Below, in pieces: positions 1-10,287 of a DNA stretch of 64,000 nucleotides. Origin of the DNA: Gonatopus flavifemur (lineage: Eukaryota > Arthropoda > Insecta > Hymenoptera > Dryinidae); assembly GCA_018340375.1 (NCBI GenBank), contig JAFFJZ010000002.1, positions 11,674,001-11,738,000 of the forward strand, written 5' to 3'. The notes below the pieces were generated by a model. The model was not told the origin of the DNA. It ran no database searches and saw only the letters and a program-made list of their open reading frames with translations. The position numbers and the translations under genes were made by a program. Every line of letters begins with the position of its first letter. The stretch's first letter is position 1.

Positions 1-300
1 TCTATTTGCTATCACAACAATCTTTTTAGCTACGACAGCAATTTTCTAGCCGTGGCAGTAAAAAACTTCTACTCTCCCAGCAAAATTTTGTTTGCTATCC
101 TGTATATGATACGGAAAATTTGGCTAGTCCAGCGAAGAATTTCCTGTTTTATTGAATTATGTTGTTCTCTCGGCAATCCCTTTAGCTGTGGTAGCAAATT
201 TTTAGCAAAGTTAGCAATAAGATTCACTATTCTATATATGATACCTTCATGTGCACTGAGAAAAAGAAACATTACTGTGCAGCGTCCAGACAGCAATGAC
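1..300. repeat. Interspersed repeat fragment, 'GACAGCAA' family
   Basis: Contains repeated short words such as tagctacgacagcaa, tagccgtggcagta and ggctagtccagcg. The same words recur at 19720-20380, 41171-41312, 42255-42310, 53091-53300 and 57709-57900, in both orientations. This is a dispersed non-coding repeat; its true ends are not visible here because the window starts inside it. Open frames across it are artefacts of the repeat. Confidence 0.6.
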
Positions 301-866
301 AACGACATGTCTGAAAGAAATTTCAAATTAGCCATCACTGGGTGCTCACCAGACATCAACTATTCGCGTCCAAGACATTACTGAGTACGTTCTAATTGTT
401 GTTTGTACTTCAATTGCATCGTCTATGCAAGGATTTAGTCATTTTGGGTAGTTGGAAGTCGATTATAAAAATTCTAATGCTTATAGAACATGAAGACCAA
501 TGCATCAGAGCCGGTGGAAGGATCATACATACGAAGACTTCTATACGATTAGAGAGAAAAACAGACGGGTATAATGCGATATTTTCCTGATTCCACAGAA
601 CCGCCTTTCGACGAAGGAAATGTTCCTTGAGTTCAATGTTGTACAAGGCGAAGTGAAGAAAGTTTTCTTCTACCAAGTAGAAGAAAAAGAAATATTCTCT
701 TAGAATATATTCTTGGGGGAAGACACTTTTTTCTTTAGTATACTTTTTTTATATTCCTAGCACACCTGCGTACTATCTAAACTCCGATCTTGGTTTTGTA
801 CACCTACGTTTGACATTGATTTTGTTTTTCCTCTACATAAATAAGAGCTCTCACCTCTGACATAAC
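301..866. other. No recognised gene; one weak minus-strand open frame
   Basis: Unique-looking AT-rich DNA. A minus-strand open frame of 88 codons (410-676) has a mixed amino-acid composition but no recognisable motif and only a non-ATG start. It could be a decayed coding fragment or chance. I see nothing else. Confidence 0.3.
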
Positions 867-1136
867 CACACGGAGAAAAAGGTATCTTGAAAAATACCAT
901 AATTTATGGAGTTTTGGCTTTGGTCTAACCCGAGTCCAAATATTCACTTGAAGATACCTCTAAAAGTACCATAATGGCTGGGAATTTTATAAGGAAGGTA
1001 CTATACTTCTTTATAAAAGTCCAAGAAATTATGGGACTTTTAGAGGTTCGTTCACGTAAATATTTTGACTCGGGTCAGACTAACGCCAAAAATCCATAAA
1101 TTATGGTATTTTTCAAGATATCTGTTTTCTCAGTGC
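867..1136. mobile_element. MITE, family 1 copy A (270 bp, palindromic)
   Basis: Terminal inverted repeats: the left arm begins cacggagaaaaaggtatctt and the right arm ends tatctgttttctcagtg. The arms continue inward (accataatttatgg at about 895, ccataaattatggt at about 1095). A second copy lies at 27398-27667. The flanking dinucleotide is CA on both sides, a direct repeat consistent with a 2-bp target duplication. There is no coding capacity. Confidence 0.85.
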
Positions 1137-1171
1137 AACAAATGAACTCTTGGTAACATTCAGCAGAAAAC

Positions 1172-1545
1172 CCCTTGTAAAAATGAATCATATATATGAC
1201 CACACATGGTACATATATGATTTCACAGATTCATATATGACCCCTATATAATTCATATATGGGCCATATATGACCCCGATATAATTCATATATGGGCCAT
1301 ATATGATTTCAGACATTCATATATGGGCCATATACATTCCATATATGGCGTTATGTTCCCTATATATGGGTCATGTGTGGTCCTTATATAGATTGAACAA
1401 TCGTATATGAATTTTATATGGTCATATATGCCACATATATGAATTACATATGATTTATACATGACCATATATGATTCGTACCAAGTCCATATATGAATCA
1501 AATACAGTTTATATATGGGCCATATATGAATCATTTTTACAAGGG
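1172..1545. mobile_element. MITE made of CATATATG palindromes
   Basis: The ends are inverted repeats: cccttgtaaaaatgaatcat on the left, and atgaatcatttttacaaggg on the right. The interior is a dense run of the palindrome catatatg and variants (catatatgggccatatatga), more than fifteen times. The 82-codon minus-strand open frame across it is a by-product of the repeat. It could extrude as multiple cruciforms. Confidence 0.75.
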
Positions 1546-1800
1546 ACGGTGTGAAATTGCGTGGAATTATTTTGAAAAAATTTTGAAAAATTTAATCCCA
1601 TCACTGTGATTTTAAATTACGGTAATATTCTCAAATACTAGTCTTTGCTAGTCTTTGATGAAAATAATAGAACGAATTGTGTTTTTATTTTTTTTTTTAA
1701 TAATCCAACGCATTTACACCCAAAAAACAAATTTTGAAAAATCTCACGTGAGATTAGGGGTGGGAGGGTCAAAAAGTCCTCAAAAATGCCTCATGTAATT
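1546..1800. other. Intergenic, A/T-rich, no gene seen
   Basis: Contains poly-T and poly-A tracts and the near-palindrome tctcacgtgaga at about 1741. I see no gene or clear repeat boundary. Confidence 0.4.
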
Positions 1801-2700
1801 ATTGGACTCCCCCTTATCTACCACTGATTCGAGATTTGATAAAGTGCTTAAAGTTTATTCGTCAAAATTATCATACATTCTTTTGTGGAATGTCACAATT
1901 CTCAAAGATACAATTCAATGAAGAAGTGATGAACAACAAGACAAAGAAATATCACATCTATTCATTGTCGTGCAATAAGATTGAAGAATTATCGAAAAGA
2001 AATCAGAACTTCAAAAACACCACTCATTTTGATTGCATGATTTCTTTGATGAGCACACGAATGAAATGACGTACAGACTTGAGGATATTTGTGTGTTAAA
2101 CAAGAAGATGATAATTTAAAGACAATTTTAACATTCCGAAGGTACTCAATTAATCATCGCAACCATTAAAGTTATTTGTTGAATCAAGGGAGAGAAGTAA
2201 AAGGAGGGAAACCTAAAAATAGAATGAAACTACTGGCACAGTGGTGCTTATCCATACCACTCCATCATAGTTAGCGGGATTAAACTTTGAGGCTAGAAAT
2301 TTCACTGAGATGATTCATTGGAACACTCGCTTGTTCCTTCCTCCCTCCTTTTATGTTATGGGAAGTGAATGATGGCGATGTTCAATTACTTTTCAAGTCC
2401 ACACCAAGCTCATCAGAGCACAACACATCCGAATGGACAAAAACTACATAGAAAAGGAATAGAAACAGTTAGACTTTGAACTTAGGTCCCGTTCTTGTTG
2501 AAAATCAACAAGTTGATCACCTTAATAATTAGCGAATCGTAAACACAGCTTAGCAGTTGCGTGCATTGAATTAGATACGAGCGATTGTTTGATTTTGAGG
2601 AATAAGCAAACCTTGGAAGGTCTCAAAAAATATGATGTGGGATGTACAGAAATGAAGAGGGCGAATTCCAAGCAATTGTTGCAATCAAGATGCTAACCCG
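1801..2700 (+). pseudogene. Coding-like relic, unrecognised
   Basis: Several consecutive plus-strand segments read like protein but sit in different frames and are separated by stops. The longest, 1836-2069, has charged and polar residues typical of a soluble protein (contains IEELSKRNQNFKN). Further segments at about 2285-2365, 2375-2480 and 2595-2695 have similar composition. No family is recognised. Either an old pseudogene with several frameshifts or a chance reading. It is not interrupted by MITE ends. Confidence 0.22.
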
Positions 2701-2810
2701 TGTAGAAATAATTCGGGCATTTCTCAGTGTTTGTCAGTGCCTGGTCAGGGCCTGGGGAATGCTACGATTTGTTTCCACTCGGAAATAAATGCATAATGTG
2801 GAAAAAAAAA

Positions 2811-2866
2811 GAAAAAACACTGTAAGAAATAATCGGAATTTTCCTGCACGTGAGAATGTGAATATT
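2811..2866. repeat. Left end of a 'CACTGTAAAAAAT' MITE
   Basis: The word cactgtaagaaataatcggaattttcct matches, with small differences, the left end of the complete copy at 58351-58580. The matching right end appears only at about 4910-4976 (ending aaatttcttacagtg). This suggests one MITE split by the large structure at 2880-4621 and its flank. Confidence 0.55.
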
Positions 2867-3412
2867 CCAACCACGTATTGGAAATACAGTACCCATCCGA
2901 TTTTCTTCCGCTCGATTTTCTTCCACTTCCCCGCCTGACAAGCTCGAACGCTCCCCCACCACATCCACTTGATTACGGGTCGAACAATACGCTTACTAGA
3001 CTCTCGATTTTCTTCCGCAGACCAATCGTTAATTTTGGGCTAAGAAATTTTTGTGCAGGTGAGAAAACGAAGAGTGAAAATGATTTATTCAAATAGTCAT
3101 AAAATGATGGAAAGTAAATTGATGAAACTCGCACATGCTTACACAGCCACAGTATATTTTCCAGTTATCAAAAAGTTCAAGTGATATATTAATTTGCCTT
3201 ATCAAAAATTATATGATTCATATCGGTATTTCACTACATCTATATAATTACGTTGTATGAAAGGAAATTTTTGCATTTCCTTTTTATTAATGACAGGAAA
3301 CAATTGGTTGAATATAATAGAAGCAATCATTCTCAGAAAAATAACTATTATTGTAATCCTTGAGCCCGATGAACATTTCCTCCTCGAAATGTCTCGTGGA
3401 TAAGTGTCACAT

Positions 3413-3637
3413 GCAGTGATGTGAAATGACCGGTCATGAAAAATTCAGGCATGTCATGGTCATTATGACCGTCATGTGACCGTCATTGACGGTCAGATTT
3501 TTCACAGTTTGTAAGTGAAAATGACCGTCAAAAAATTATCTGACTTGTCAGTGTGACCTGACCGTCAAAACTGACAAAAATCGTTCTCGTCAAGTGACAG
3601 TCATTTGACCGGTCATTTGACGGGCTCACATCACTGC
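3413..3637 (+). mobile_element. GTCA-rich MITE, copy 1
   Basis: The ends are inverted: gcagtgatgtgaaatgacc at the left, and gggctcacatcactgc at the right. The interior is packed with tgaccgtca, tgacggtca and the palindrome tgaccggtca. It is the inverted twin of 3700-4362. Confidence 0.75.
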
Positions 3638-3699
3638 TGGTGAGTGATATGCACAAACACAAATACATGTATGGAATAGTGTGGCGTAAGACATGTTAC

Positions 3700-4362
3700 C
3701 AGTAATGTGAGCCCGTCAAATGACCGGTCAAATGACTGGTCATGTGACGGTCATGACTGTCACTTGACGAGAACAATTTTTGTCAGTTTTTACGGTCAGG
3801 TCACACTGACCAGTCAGAAAAATTTTTGACGGTCAAACTAACATCTAAAGTGATCTAGTGCAGCGGGACATACTTCAATAATGTTGTAAGGTTTTAAGAA
3901 TATATTGAACTCCGGAACCTTGATGGACAATTTAATTTTGAGTTGATATACTTACACGAAAAAAGGAATAGCTGTAGCAGCTACTCACGTAGACGATTTT
4001 CGACCATCTACTAATAAGCAGTTGCCGAAACTATTTTAGGTAGATGGTCGAAAATCGTCCACACGAGTAGCTGCTGCAACGATTCCTTTTTTTCCGTGTA
4101 GAACTACATATAAATATTCATTTTATTATCATTATTTTGTGAACAGATAACCATGATTTGTAATAAAACATATTCGAGATTTTTATTAAAGAAAGTTTAA
4201 TAAAAATTATCAATTGTCTGGTCATGACCAGTCAGATAATTTTTTGACGATCATTTTCACTTACAAACTGTGAAAAATCTGACCGTCAATGACGGTCACA
4301 TGACGGTCATAATGACCATGACATGTCTGAATTTTTCATGACCGGTCATTTCACATCACTGC
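3700..4362 (-). mobile_element. GTCA-rich MITE, copy 2 (inverted, split by an insertion)
   Basis: The left part (3700-3838) is the reverse complement of the right half of copy 1. The right part (about 4214-4362) is the reverse complement of its left half, ending tcatttcacatcactgc. About 370 bp of foreign DNA sits between them, including the hairpin at 3953-4100. Copies 1 and 2 together form a large inverted pair around a 62-bp spacer. Confidence 0.7.
3953..4100. mobile_element. 148-bp hairpin MITE nested in the GTCA element
   Basis: Near-perfect foldback. The left arm begins tacacgaaaaaaggaatagc, and the right arm ends cgattcctttttttccgtgta. The inner arms gacgattttcgaccatctac and gtagatggtcgaaaatcgtc also pair. 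It is flanked by TA on both sides. It is the innermost insertion of the 2880-4621 structure. Confidence 0.8.
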
Positions 4363-4741
4363 TCACCAGTTTTCGTTATTTACATCCATTGAATATGAGA
4401 AAATATAATCATCCACCAAACGCGTATGTTGGAACTGTCAAAATTCGTTGGATGGAAAGCGGAAGAAAATCGAGTCACCGTGCACGATTCATAGATACAC
4501 AAACACAAACGATGTGGCGAGCATCGGAAGAGAGTCAGGTGGGGAAAGCATGATTCCTAGAAAAATATTCCCCTCAAAACCCATGAGCGGAAGAAAATCG
4601 AATGGGTACTGTAGATATTCCATTATTTATATATGAATTTTCCTTATACTATTATTAGAAATCTGACGTGCATCGGATTTCTCCGACAAAGAGACGGGGA
4701 AAAAAATTAATCGCGTATAAGATGTCCTTGAAAGTTCTCAC

Positions 4742-4835
4742 TGAAAGCCAGCGCGGCGCCGCAGCCGAAGTCGTAGCGTGCTCGCTTTCGACCCGAGTTT
4801 GATCCTGAGTGCGGGTGTTGTGCAGTGACATATTT
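4742..4835 (+). repeat. Probable tRNA-derived SINE head
   Basis: A GC-rich island in AT-rich surroundings. It has a tRNA-like internal promoter: an A-box-like cagccgaagtcg (4762-4773) followed about 33 bases later by a B-box-like gagtttgatcc (4795-4805). The words tagcgtgctcgctttcgacc between them resemble tRNA-derived SINE heads of insects. No acceptor stem or complete cloverleaf is evident, so it is not called a tRNA gene. Its 3' boundary is not defined. Confidence 0.45.
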
Positions 4836-4845
4836 TTTGCCATCA

Positions 4846-4976
4846 ATGTATAGGAAAATTATGAAACAACGATAGTATTTTCACTTCCGCGACGCATGGA
4901 AATTTTTCGATACAATGTATATGTTAATTACTTCACATACATGTACAGGAAATTTCCGATGGAAATTTCTTACAGT
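4846..4976. repeat. Right part of the 'CACTGTAAAAAAT' MITE
   Basis: Reads acaatgtatatgttaattac then catgtacaggaaatttcc and ends aaatttcttacagtg. It closely follows the right half of the complete copy at 58351-58580 (gtatatgttaattacttcc, ttttttacagtg). The left half is displaced to 2811-2866. Confidence 0.55.
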
Positions 4977-5147
4977 GAAGGTAAGGTGCAGATGAGATGT
5001 GATTTGAAACCATCATAGGGAACTTGGATTGAAAAATGTACATCTCTCTGTGGATGAAATACCCTAGAATGAAGATAAATGGAAAAATTTGAAGCGAATA
5101 AATATTTATATTTATTGCCCAATATTTGTTGTTAGTTTCTCCACATC

Positions 5148-5555
5148 GTGTTTCTTTTGAAATGCAATTTCATATACGGTTCACGTACTGTATGCGAATG
5201 GGTCAACTTTATCGAAGGAGCATTGAAATTCTGGTTACATCCATTTGTAAATGATGGAAAATTGGCGAATCCAAATGCGATCTGCGATTGTAGAAATCGA
5301 TGGATCCGAATGGAGGAAATGAAAATTCCATACAAATGGTATTATCGATGGTCATTGGCTATTCGATTACATTGAGTGGAACACGTAAAGTTTATATATT
5401 CAAGTAGTTCTCGAGAGAATGGTGAATACTTTACAAAAAGCCATTGAAAAAACCATTGCGGATGGAAGTGAGGTGACGCGTATATCTAATTATTATTGGA
5501 AAGAATACACCTTGGTGAAAGGGAAACGTACATCAGGAAGTATTTGGAACGTGGA
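5148..5555 (+). pseudogene. Coding-like relic truncated by an inserted element
   Basis: Two adjacent plus-strand segments look coding in different frames: 5148-5375 (contains NPNAICDCRNRWIRMEE) and about 5392-5555 (contains LQKAIEKTIADGSEVTR). They are separated by a frame change near 5355 and a stop at about 5389. The second segment runs directly into the 711-bp element that begins at 5556, so its last codons come from that element. No family is recognised. I infer a broken gene disrupted by a later insertion; chance is still possible. Confidence 0.3.
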
Positions 5556-6266
5556 TTCAAGGGGAGGTTCTCATCTAGCGACCCCAAAATAAGGTGATTT
5601 TGTCGAATTTTTTGTTCATGGAAGGAAATGAATAAAGACCTCGGGGGTTTTCACATTTGTTAATTGAGTCTTCAAGTCCATAAAAAAAAAATGTCATGGG
5701 AATTGTTGATACGCGTTGAAACATAACCACCTAAAAAAACAGTGATCAATCGGACGCCACTATAGCATTCACAAAAATTATCAGAAATCAAAAATCCAAA
5801 TTTTTTATGAAATATATTATATTTGTTGGAGTTTGTACCAATAAAACCAACGAAAAGTGAAAAATTGAAAGAATGACATACATGCAAACTTTTGGTAGCG
5901 TTTTTTCACCCTATTTTCGCTCTTTAAGGTGCGATAAAAAAAAAGGCAAATGTCATCTCCATTTGGGTTCATTCTCCAATGAATTCAATCAACTTCAAAA
6001 TAAAAATAAAAAAAGAGCGATTCGTTCAGTTGTTTTTGAGATATCGTGGAGCCAAACTTGTTTTGAGACACAGTTTTGAGAAAAACGCCTTAAAAAGGAT
6101 TCGGAATACGAATCCTTTAAGTTGAGAAAATTTTTTTCATGTCCTCTTTTAAGACCCATTCAATGAGTTTCAAATAACTCGAGTTCTTAATTTACTTCCT
6201 CCTTAAGAAAAAAAATGCGAGAAAATCATCTTATTTCGGAATCGCTTAATGAGAACCTCCCCTTAA
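5556..6266. mobile_element. 711-bp non-autonomous element with long TIRs
   Basis: The left end ttcaaggggaggttctcat and the right end atgagaacctccccttaa are inverted copies. The similarity extends about 50 bp inward (taaggtgattttgtcgaa on the left, aaaatcatcttatttcgg on the right). The interior is A/T-rich with poly-A runs and no transposase. The ends TTAA-GGGGAGG could mean that TTAA is part of the TIR or of the target. Confidence 0.7.
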
Positions 6267-6307
6267 GCGTATACTGAGCATAAAGTGAGTGCTACATTAA
6301 GAGTAGT

Positions 6308-6490
6308 CCTCAACAGTTCTTACTCCCAAAAGATATCTTAAAGGTGTTTTTTAGAAGGTCTAAAACTTGTCTTCAGGGAAGATAAATTTTAGATGACTGT
6401 ACGATATCTTTCAGAAGTAGGAACTGTTTCAGATTTCTGAAGGATATCTTTTGGTGTTGCATAAGATATCTTCAAGACATCGCTTGTTGT
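6308..6490. repeat. 'AGATATCTT' repeat, copy 1
   Basis: Dense in agatatctt, with the words cagttcttactcccaaaagatatctt and ttttggtgttgcataagatatctt. The same words recur at 29935-30315, 35262-35545 and partly at 38593-38660. Probably a MITE family with degraded ends. Confidence 0.55.
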
Positions 6491-6551
6491 GCGGAAAGTA
6501 GAACGTATCGGAAAAAACACCAATTCCATAGAAATCGGACTTTATCAGAGA

Positions 6552-6616
6552 GACCAAAGATAAGGAGAATAAGGGGAAGAGAATCAGACAAAGATAAGGA
6601 GAATAAGGGGAGAGGT
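6552..6616. repeat. Short tandem duplication
   Basis: The word gacaaagataaggagaataa, followed by gggga, occurs twice in a row (starting at about 6553 as gaccaaag, and at about 6587), about 34 bp apart. Confidence 0.7.
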
Positions 6617-6726
6617 TCGAGGGAGAAGAAATCTTTTCACAATAGTATGTGGCTGACCAGCCTAAACTATAGAATATGTCGGGACTGCTCATTCCATATT
6701 TTATAGAGTTCAATGGACTTTACGCA

Positions 6727-6943
6727 ATGTTGCTGAAGTTTGAATCGTTTATTGAAACCCATTGGTCGTCGAATCACAAAATACTCAGTTGTTGGAGTCT
6801 AAAAATCTTGCGAAACATTCTTGGAACGATGTTTCCAGTTCCAAAGAGTTAATTCAGAAACATGAACACCGACAATTTATCAAATTTTATGAGTTTGAAT
6901 TTTCTTCTAGTTCCTAAAAACGATTCAAACTTCAAGAACATCT
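6727..6943. mobile_element. MITE family 'GAAGTTTGAATCGTTT', copy 1
   Basis: Left end tgttgctgaagtttgaatcg, right end cgattcaaacttcaagaaca. Other copies lie at 34264-34953 (interrupted) and 62116-62300. Interiors share aaaaatcttgc and cgatgtttnnagttc words. No coding capacity. Confidence 0.75.
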
Positions 6944-8002
6944 TCATGCATTGAAGTGTAGTTGGAGAGTGGATGGACAGAATGTAGAGAGGTCTTTTGA
7001 AAGAGTTCTGTCAATGTTATCATATCATATCCGAATAGTATCATTTTTTTGAGATCTCAGAAAAAAATCCTCTTTAAGAATTCGTTTAGATAACACTTTG
7101 GCAATCTCTTATTTTTCTCAGAAACCGACGCATCCAAGTAGGACTTTCTGTGTTTTTCTAATTTTGACGTTAGAATCCAGCTTGGGAAAAGGCTGGAAGC
7201 CAGGATTCGGTGAGCTATATTCAACAAATATTGATGAACAATTAATAGTGAGTTGTATCATCACTCGAGATTGGTAAAAGACTTTGATGAACCATACCTC
7301 ACTCGTGGATGTGTTAATTATTCCACACGAATATACGTGGTTTCTATAGAAACTTCTTACAGTGCATCTTCAATGCAATTCTTCAATTTTGTCACTGCTC
7401 GTTCCCATGAAACATGCGAACAACATCTAAAAGGGCATTTGCATGCACATTCCAAACCATTGTGCATTTCTCCATTAATCATTTGCGAACATAATTTATA
7501 GACCACTGTAATTCTTTTTTTTCAACCGTCCTATTTCAAAAGATGAAAGATCTCATTCTCGTGCTTTGATGCGACAGAATTTTTCCCCCTGAATGCAATA
7601 GTTTCACACATCAATTCTATTTTCATCGATCGACAGAATCGAGGTCAAGAAATTCTTGAGTCTTTCTATATAATTGTTATTCCAGCTTTGTTTGAATCAT
7701 TAACAAACGAAAGTTGCAACGGAACAAATGAAATGAAAAACTAGAACAAGAAGATGGACAGTGAGAAAATATAAATGTTCCGTTAAACGTGACACCTGCT
7801 GTTAGATCTAAATCGGGATTAGGGTTTGCATCTCAGATGAGGAAAGTTAAAGAGTGTACGAAGAAACCTCGCTGTTTCATGGAATCTCATGAATATTAAC
7901 GTTATCTCGCGTCCAAGGATGCTTGTAAACCTGACATTTTGTTACTATTGAATGGTGCGGATCGATTTTCAGGATAAGTATCATCCATGTACATAAGAAT
8001 TC
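6944..8002. other. Unique DNA; one coding-like frame at 7253-7501
   Basis: A plus-strand open frame of 82 codons at 7253-7501 has mixed composition with several Cys and His (contains HETCEQHLKGHLHAHS) but no recognised motif. The rest shows no gene or clear repeat. Confidence 0.25.
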
Positions 8003-8130
8003 TACACTGTGCAAAAAATTCCAGTAATCGAAGGGCAAGTAAAAATTCTCCCAAAATTCACTATGCAGTCTGTAAAAATGAGTGAATTTTGAAACAGTTG
8101 AGAGTGATATTTTCTATAAGTTTTAAAAAT
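8003..8130 (+). repeat. MITE family 'CAGTAATCGAAGG', truncated copy
   Basis: The words cactgtgcaaaaaattccag, gtaatcgaagggcaagtaaaaattct and gagagtgatattttctata match the complete copy at 39208-39449 and the interrupted one at 62438-62920. The right end is missing. Confidence 0.65.
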
Positions 8131-8293
8131 ATTCAAATTCATGCAGAAAATTATGCACATTATGTTTGGGAATATTCGAAGCATGTTGCGCCGTCTGAGT
8201 ACTCAAATATCTAATATTCTCAATCAATTTTGGAACTTCCCACAGAAATAATGTAGAAACAAACGAATACGACATGATTCCAAAAAAGAAATA

Positions 8294-8442
8294 TACACAG
8301 AAAAAAAACATTCTTGTATCAAGAAAATATTGTTTTCGTTATATATGAAACATGGATTGTCTCAGTTCAATGCAATTTGCTTTGAATCAAGAATTTTGTT
8401 TTTTTCTGTGTTTGATACAAGAATGTTTTTTGTTTCTGTGTA
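8294..8442. mobile_element. 149-bp hairpin MITE
   Basis: Left arm tacacagaaaaaaaacattc then ttgtatcaag; right arm ttgatacaagaatg then ttttttgtttctgtgta. TA lies on both sides. Non-coding. Confidence 0.8.
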
Positions 8443-8805
8443 GGAGAAAAAGAACGAACGTGAGAACAGGATGATCAAATGATTGAAACGTGTACTTTTA
8501 TCAAAGCAGAGAACAAATATGTAACGGAAACTTCCATAAGTATGAAAGAAAACCTTTTCATCGTTGGGTCCACCAGGAAGATTTTCAAGTGAGACTTATG
8601 TATCAAAGATCCATATGTTTACATTCAATCATGTGATATTTGTACAGTATCATTGGTCAATGTCGTTCAAGCTCTGGATATAATCCATAAGCCCAACTTG
8701 TCTTCCATGATTGAAAAAAAAATGGAAACGAGATGTCCGAATAGGTTTTCTCAGCATTCGACCATTGAAAGCTCAAAGTCCAACCTCTTTCCAATTTTTA
8801 TAACA
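8443..8805 (+). other. Unique DNA with a short coding-like frame
   Basis: A plus-strand frame opens at 8653 and runs into the MITE at 8806 (stop at 8919). Its pre-MITE part (about 50 codons) contains QALDIIHKPNLSSMIEKK. It could be a relic truncated by the MITE. No family recognised. Confidence 0.2.
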
Positions 8806-9014
8806 CACAGTGGAAAATTTTGTGTATTTTTAACAGACGTGTATATTCCAGGAGATCCACTCGCAATTCATGTTGAATATTCACACAAAAAATGCATCAA
8901 ATCAACACGAAAATGTTAAATTTACACTGAAAATCTGTTGATTTGAGAATTTTATATGTTGTTTTCAACATAACCTCTGAGTGGACCTTCTGTGACACAA
9001 AAGTTTTCGCTGTG
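8806..9014. mobile_element. MITE family 'CCACTCNCAATTC', copy 1
   Basis: Left end cacagtggaaaattttgtgt, right end gacacaaaagttttcgctgtg. It shares tccactcgcaattcatgttgaat with the copies at 17471-17835 and 40047-40257. Confidence 0.75.
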
Positions 9015-9279
9015 CACCATACACTGGAAGAACAATCAAATGAATATTCATTCAACCGCTATCCAACAAATCCGACTTACTTGTCTCAATATTTTTCAGT
9101 GTAGATTTTCCAAATAATTCATTGTCAACCATCTCAAAGAACACAATAGTCCAACATGGGTTGATAATGAACACCTTGAGATTCATGAAGATCCATGAAA
9201 GATGTAGCTACTTCGTGTATTTGATATTTTGAAAGCCAAAAATATTTCTAAAACGGCTAAATTTTGACTACACACTAGC
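9015..9279. other. Intergenic, nothing recognised
   Basis: No gene or repeat boundary seen between two mobile-element relics. Confidence 0.4.
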
Positions 9280-9492
9280 TACAGTAGCGCTCAAATTAAT
9301 GGGTACACCAGGGAAATTACTACAATTTTCACATGACACACAGTTTATCAACCAAAAAAGCTACAAACAGTATCCTCATAATTAAAATGTCCTCCTTTGT
9401 TCTTGAAAACCCAGGTAGCAGTGGTGCGAACTGCCGCACAGCAGAAAGAGCACAATTCATTTGGTGTTCCAATTAATTCGAGCGCTACTGTA
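9280..9492 (-). mobile_element. Tc1-like transposon remnant (213 bp)
   Basis: TA-flanked inverted ends: cagtagcgctcaaattaat at the left and attaattcgagcgctactg at the right, typical of Tc1-type termini. On the minus strand just inside the right side a short frame reads KNKGGHFNYED, which resembles the glycine-rich C-terminal tail of Tc1 transposases (family knowledge, short match). The rest of the transposase is lost. Confidence 0.55.
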
Positions 9493-10287
9493 TCATAACT
9501 GATATTTTCAGGTATCCAAGTATCAAGCATATCATTTTCTCCGATTGATTATGAGAGAAATGAGAGATAAGTTCCTCGACTATATCATACATTTAATTTA
9601 CTACGATATTAAATTATAATGCAATGTTTTCTTGGGTGCAAACGGAAAGTGAGCTCTCGCCCGAACGATTAAAAATACTGACTGTGGAACATATGGTTCA
9701 AGTCACGGTGGAAAGCGATGACTGCTTGTTTCAAAGGTCTTTTAAAACTGACATGTATTATTTCGTTGTCAGGAACAAGACGACTATCTGATAATATAAA
9801 TTATGACTATGCATACGTGATTTCCTCTCTTGAAGTACTTTCGACCTTCATTATTATGCATGTGGGTATTGCGACATTCCCTGTTATCATGAACAGCATC
9901 TCAAGAGAAAGAATTACATACGTGTTTCATGTTTGTTTATGCAATAAGTCATTTTCATTCTCATGTGCTTTATGTTAAATCAAAATCAAGAGAGGGTTCC
10001 CAATAAATACAGCAATGTTGGATAATTCCAATTCAATGATCGCATCATGCGATTCTTTGTGACCATTTACACCGTAATACAGTGTAGCTTCTGACTACAA
10101 TGTTTTTTTCTTACATGAACGCGCAATGAGACGCGTGATAGTCTCTACAGGCCACATAGCGGAGACAGAAAAGCTCCCGGGTTATAGAATTACTGATTCA
10201 ACGATCCTTATGTTAAAGTGAACACATATGATACGCTAAGAGCAGAAGTGACACTCAAATTCTTGTCAAGCAAAAACAGGACAGGAG
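9493..10287. other. Unique DNA; hydrophobic plus-strand frame at 9718-9978
   Basis: An 86-codon plus-strand frame (9718-9978) has a hydrophobic stretch around residues 30-55 (contains VLSTFIIMHVGIATFPVIM) that could span a membrane. No family recognised. Otherwise no gene is seen. Confidence 0.2.

Larger units (their letters stand above)
2880..4621. mobile_element. Composite 1.7-kb inverted-repeat element containing nested MITEs
   Basis: The left end reads ggaaatacagtacccat then cgattttcttccgctc. The right end is its inverted copy, gagcggaagaaaatcg then aatgggtactgtagatattcc. The gattttcttccg word also recurs inside at about 2910 and 3006, and its complement at about 4452. There is no open reading frame of transposase size, so it is non-autonomous. 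Two inverted copies of a GTCA-rich element and a hairpin MITE lie inside and are listed separately. Confidence 0.6.

Noticed and set aside
1286..1534. 82-codon minus-strand open frame rich in I, Y, H, M
   Set aside because: It is a direct translation of the CATATATG palindrome array; no codon variety beyond the repeat.
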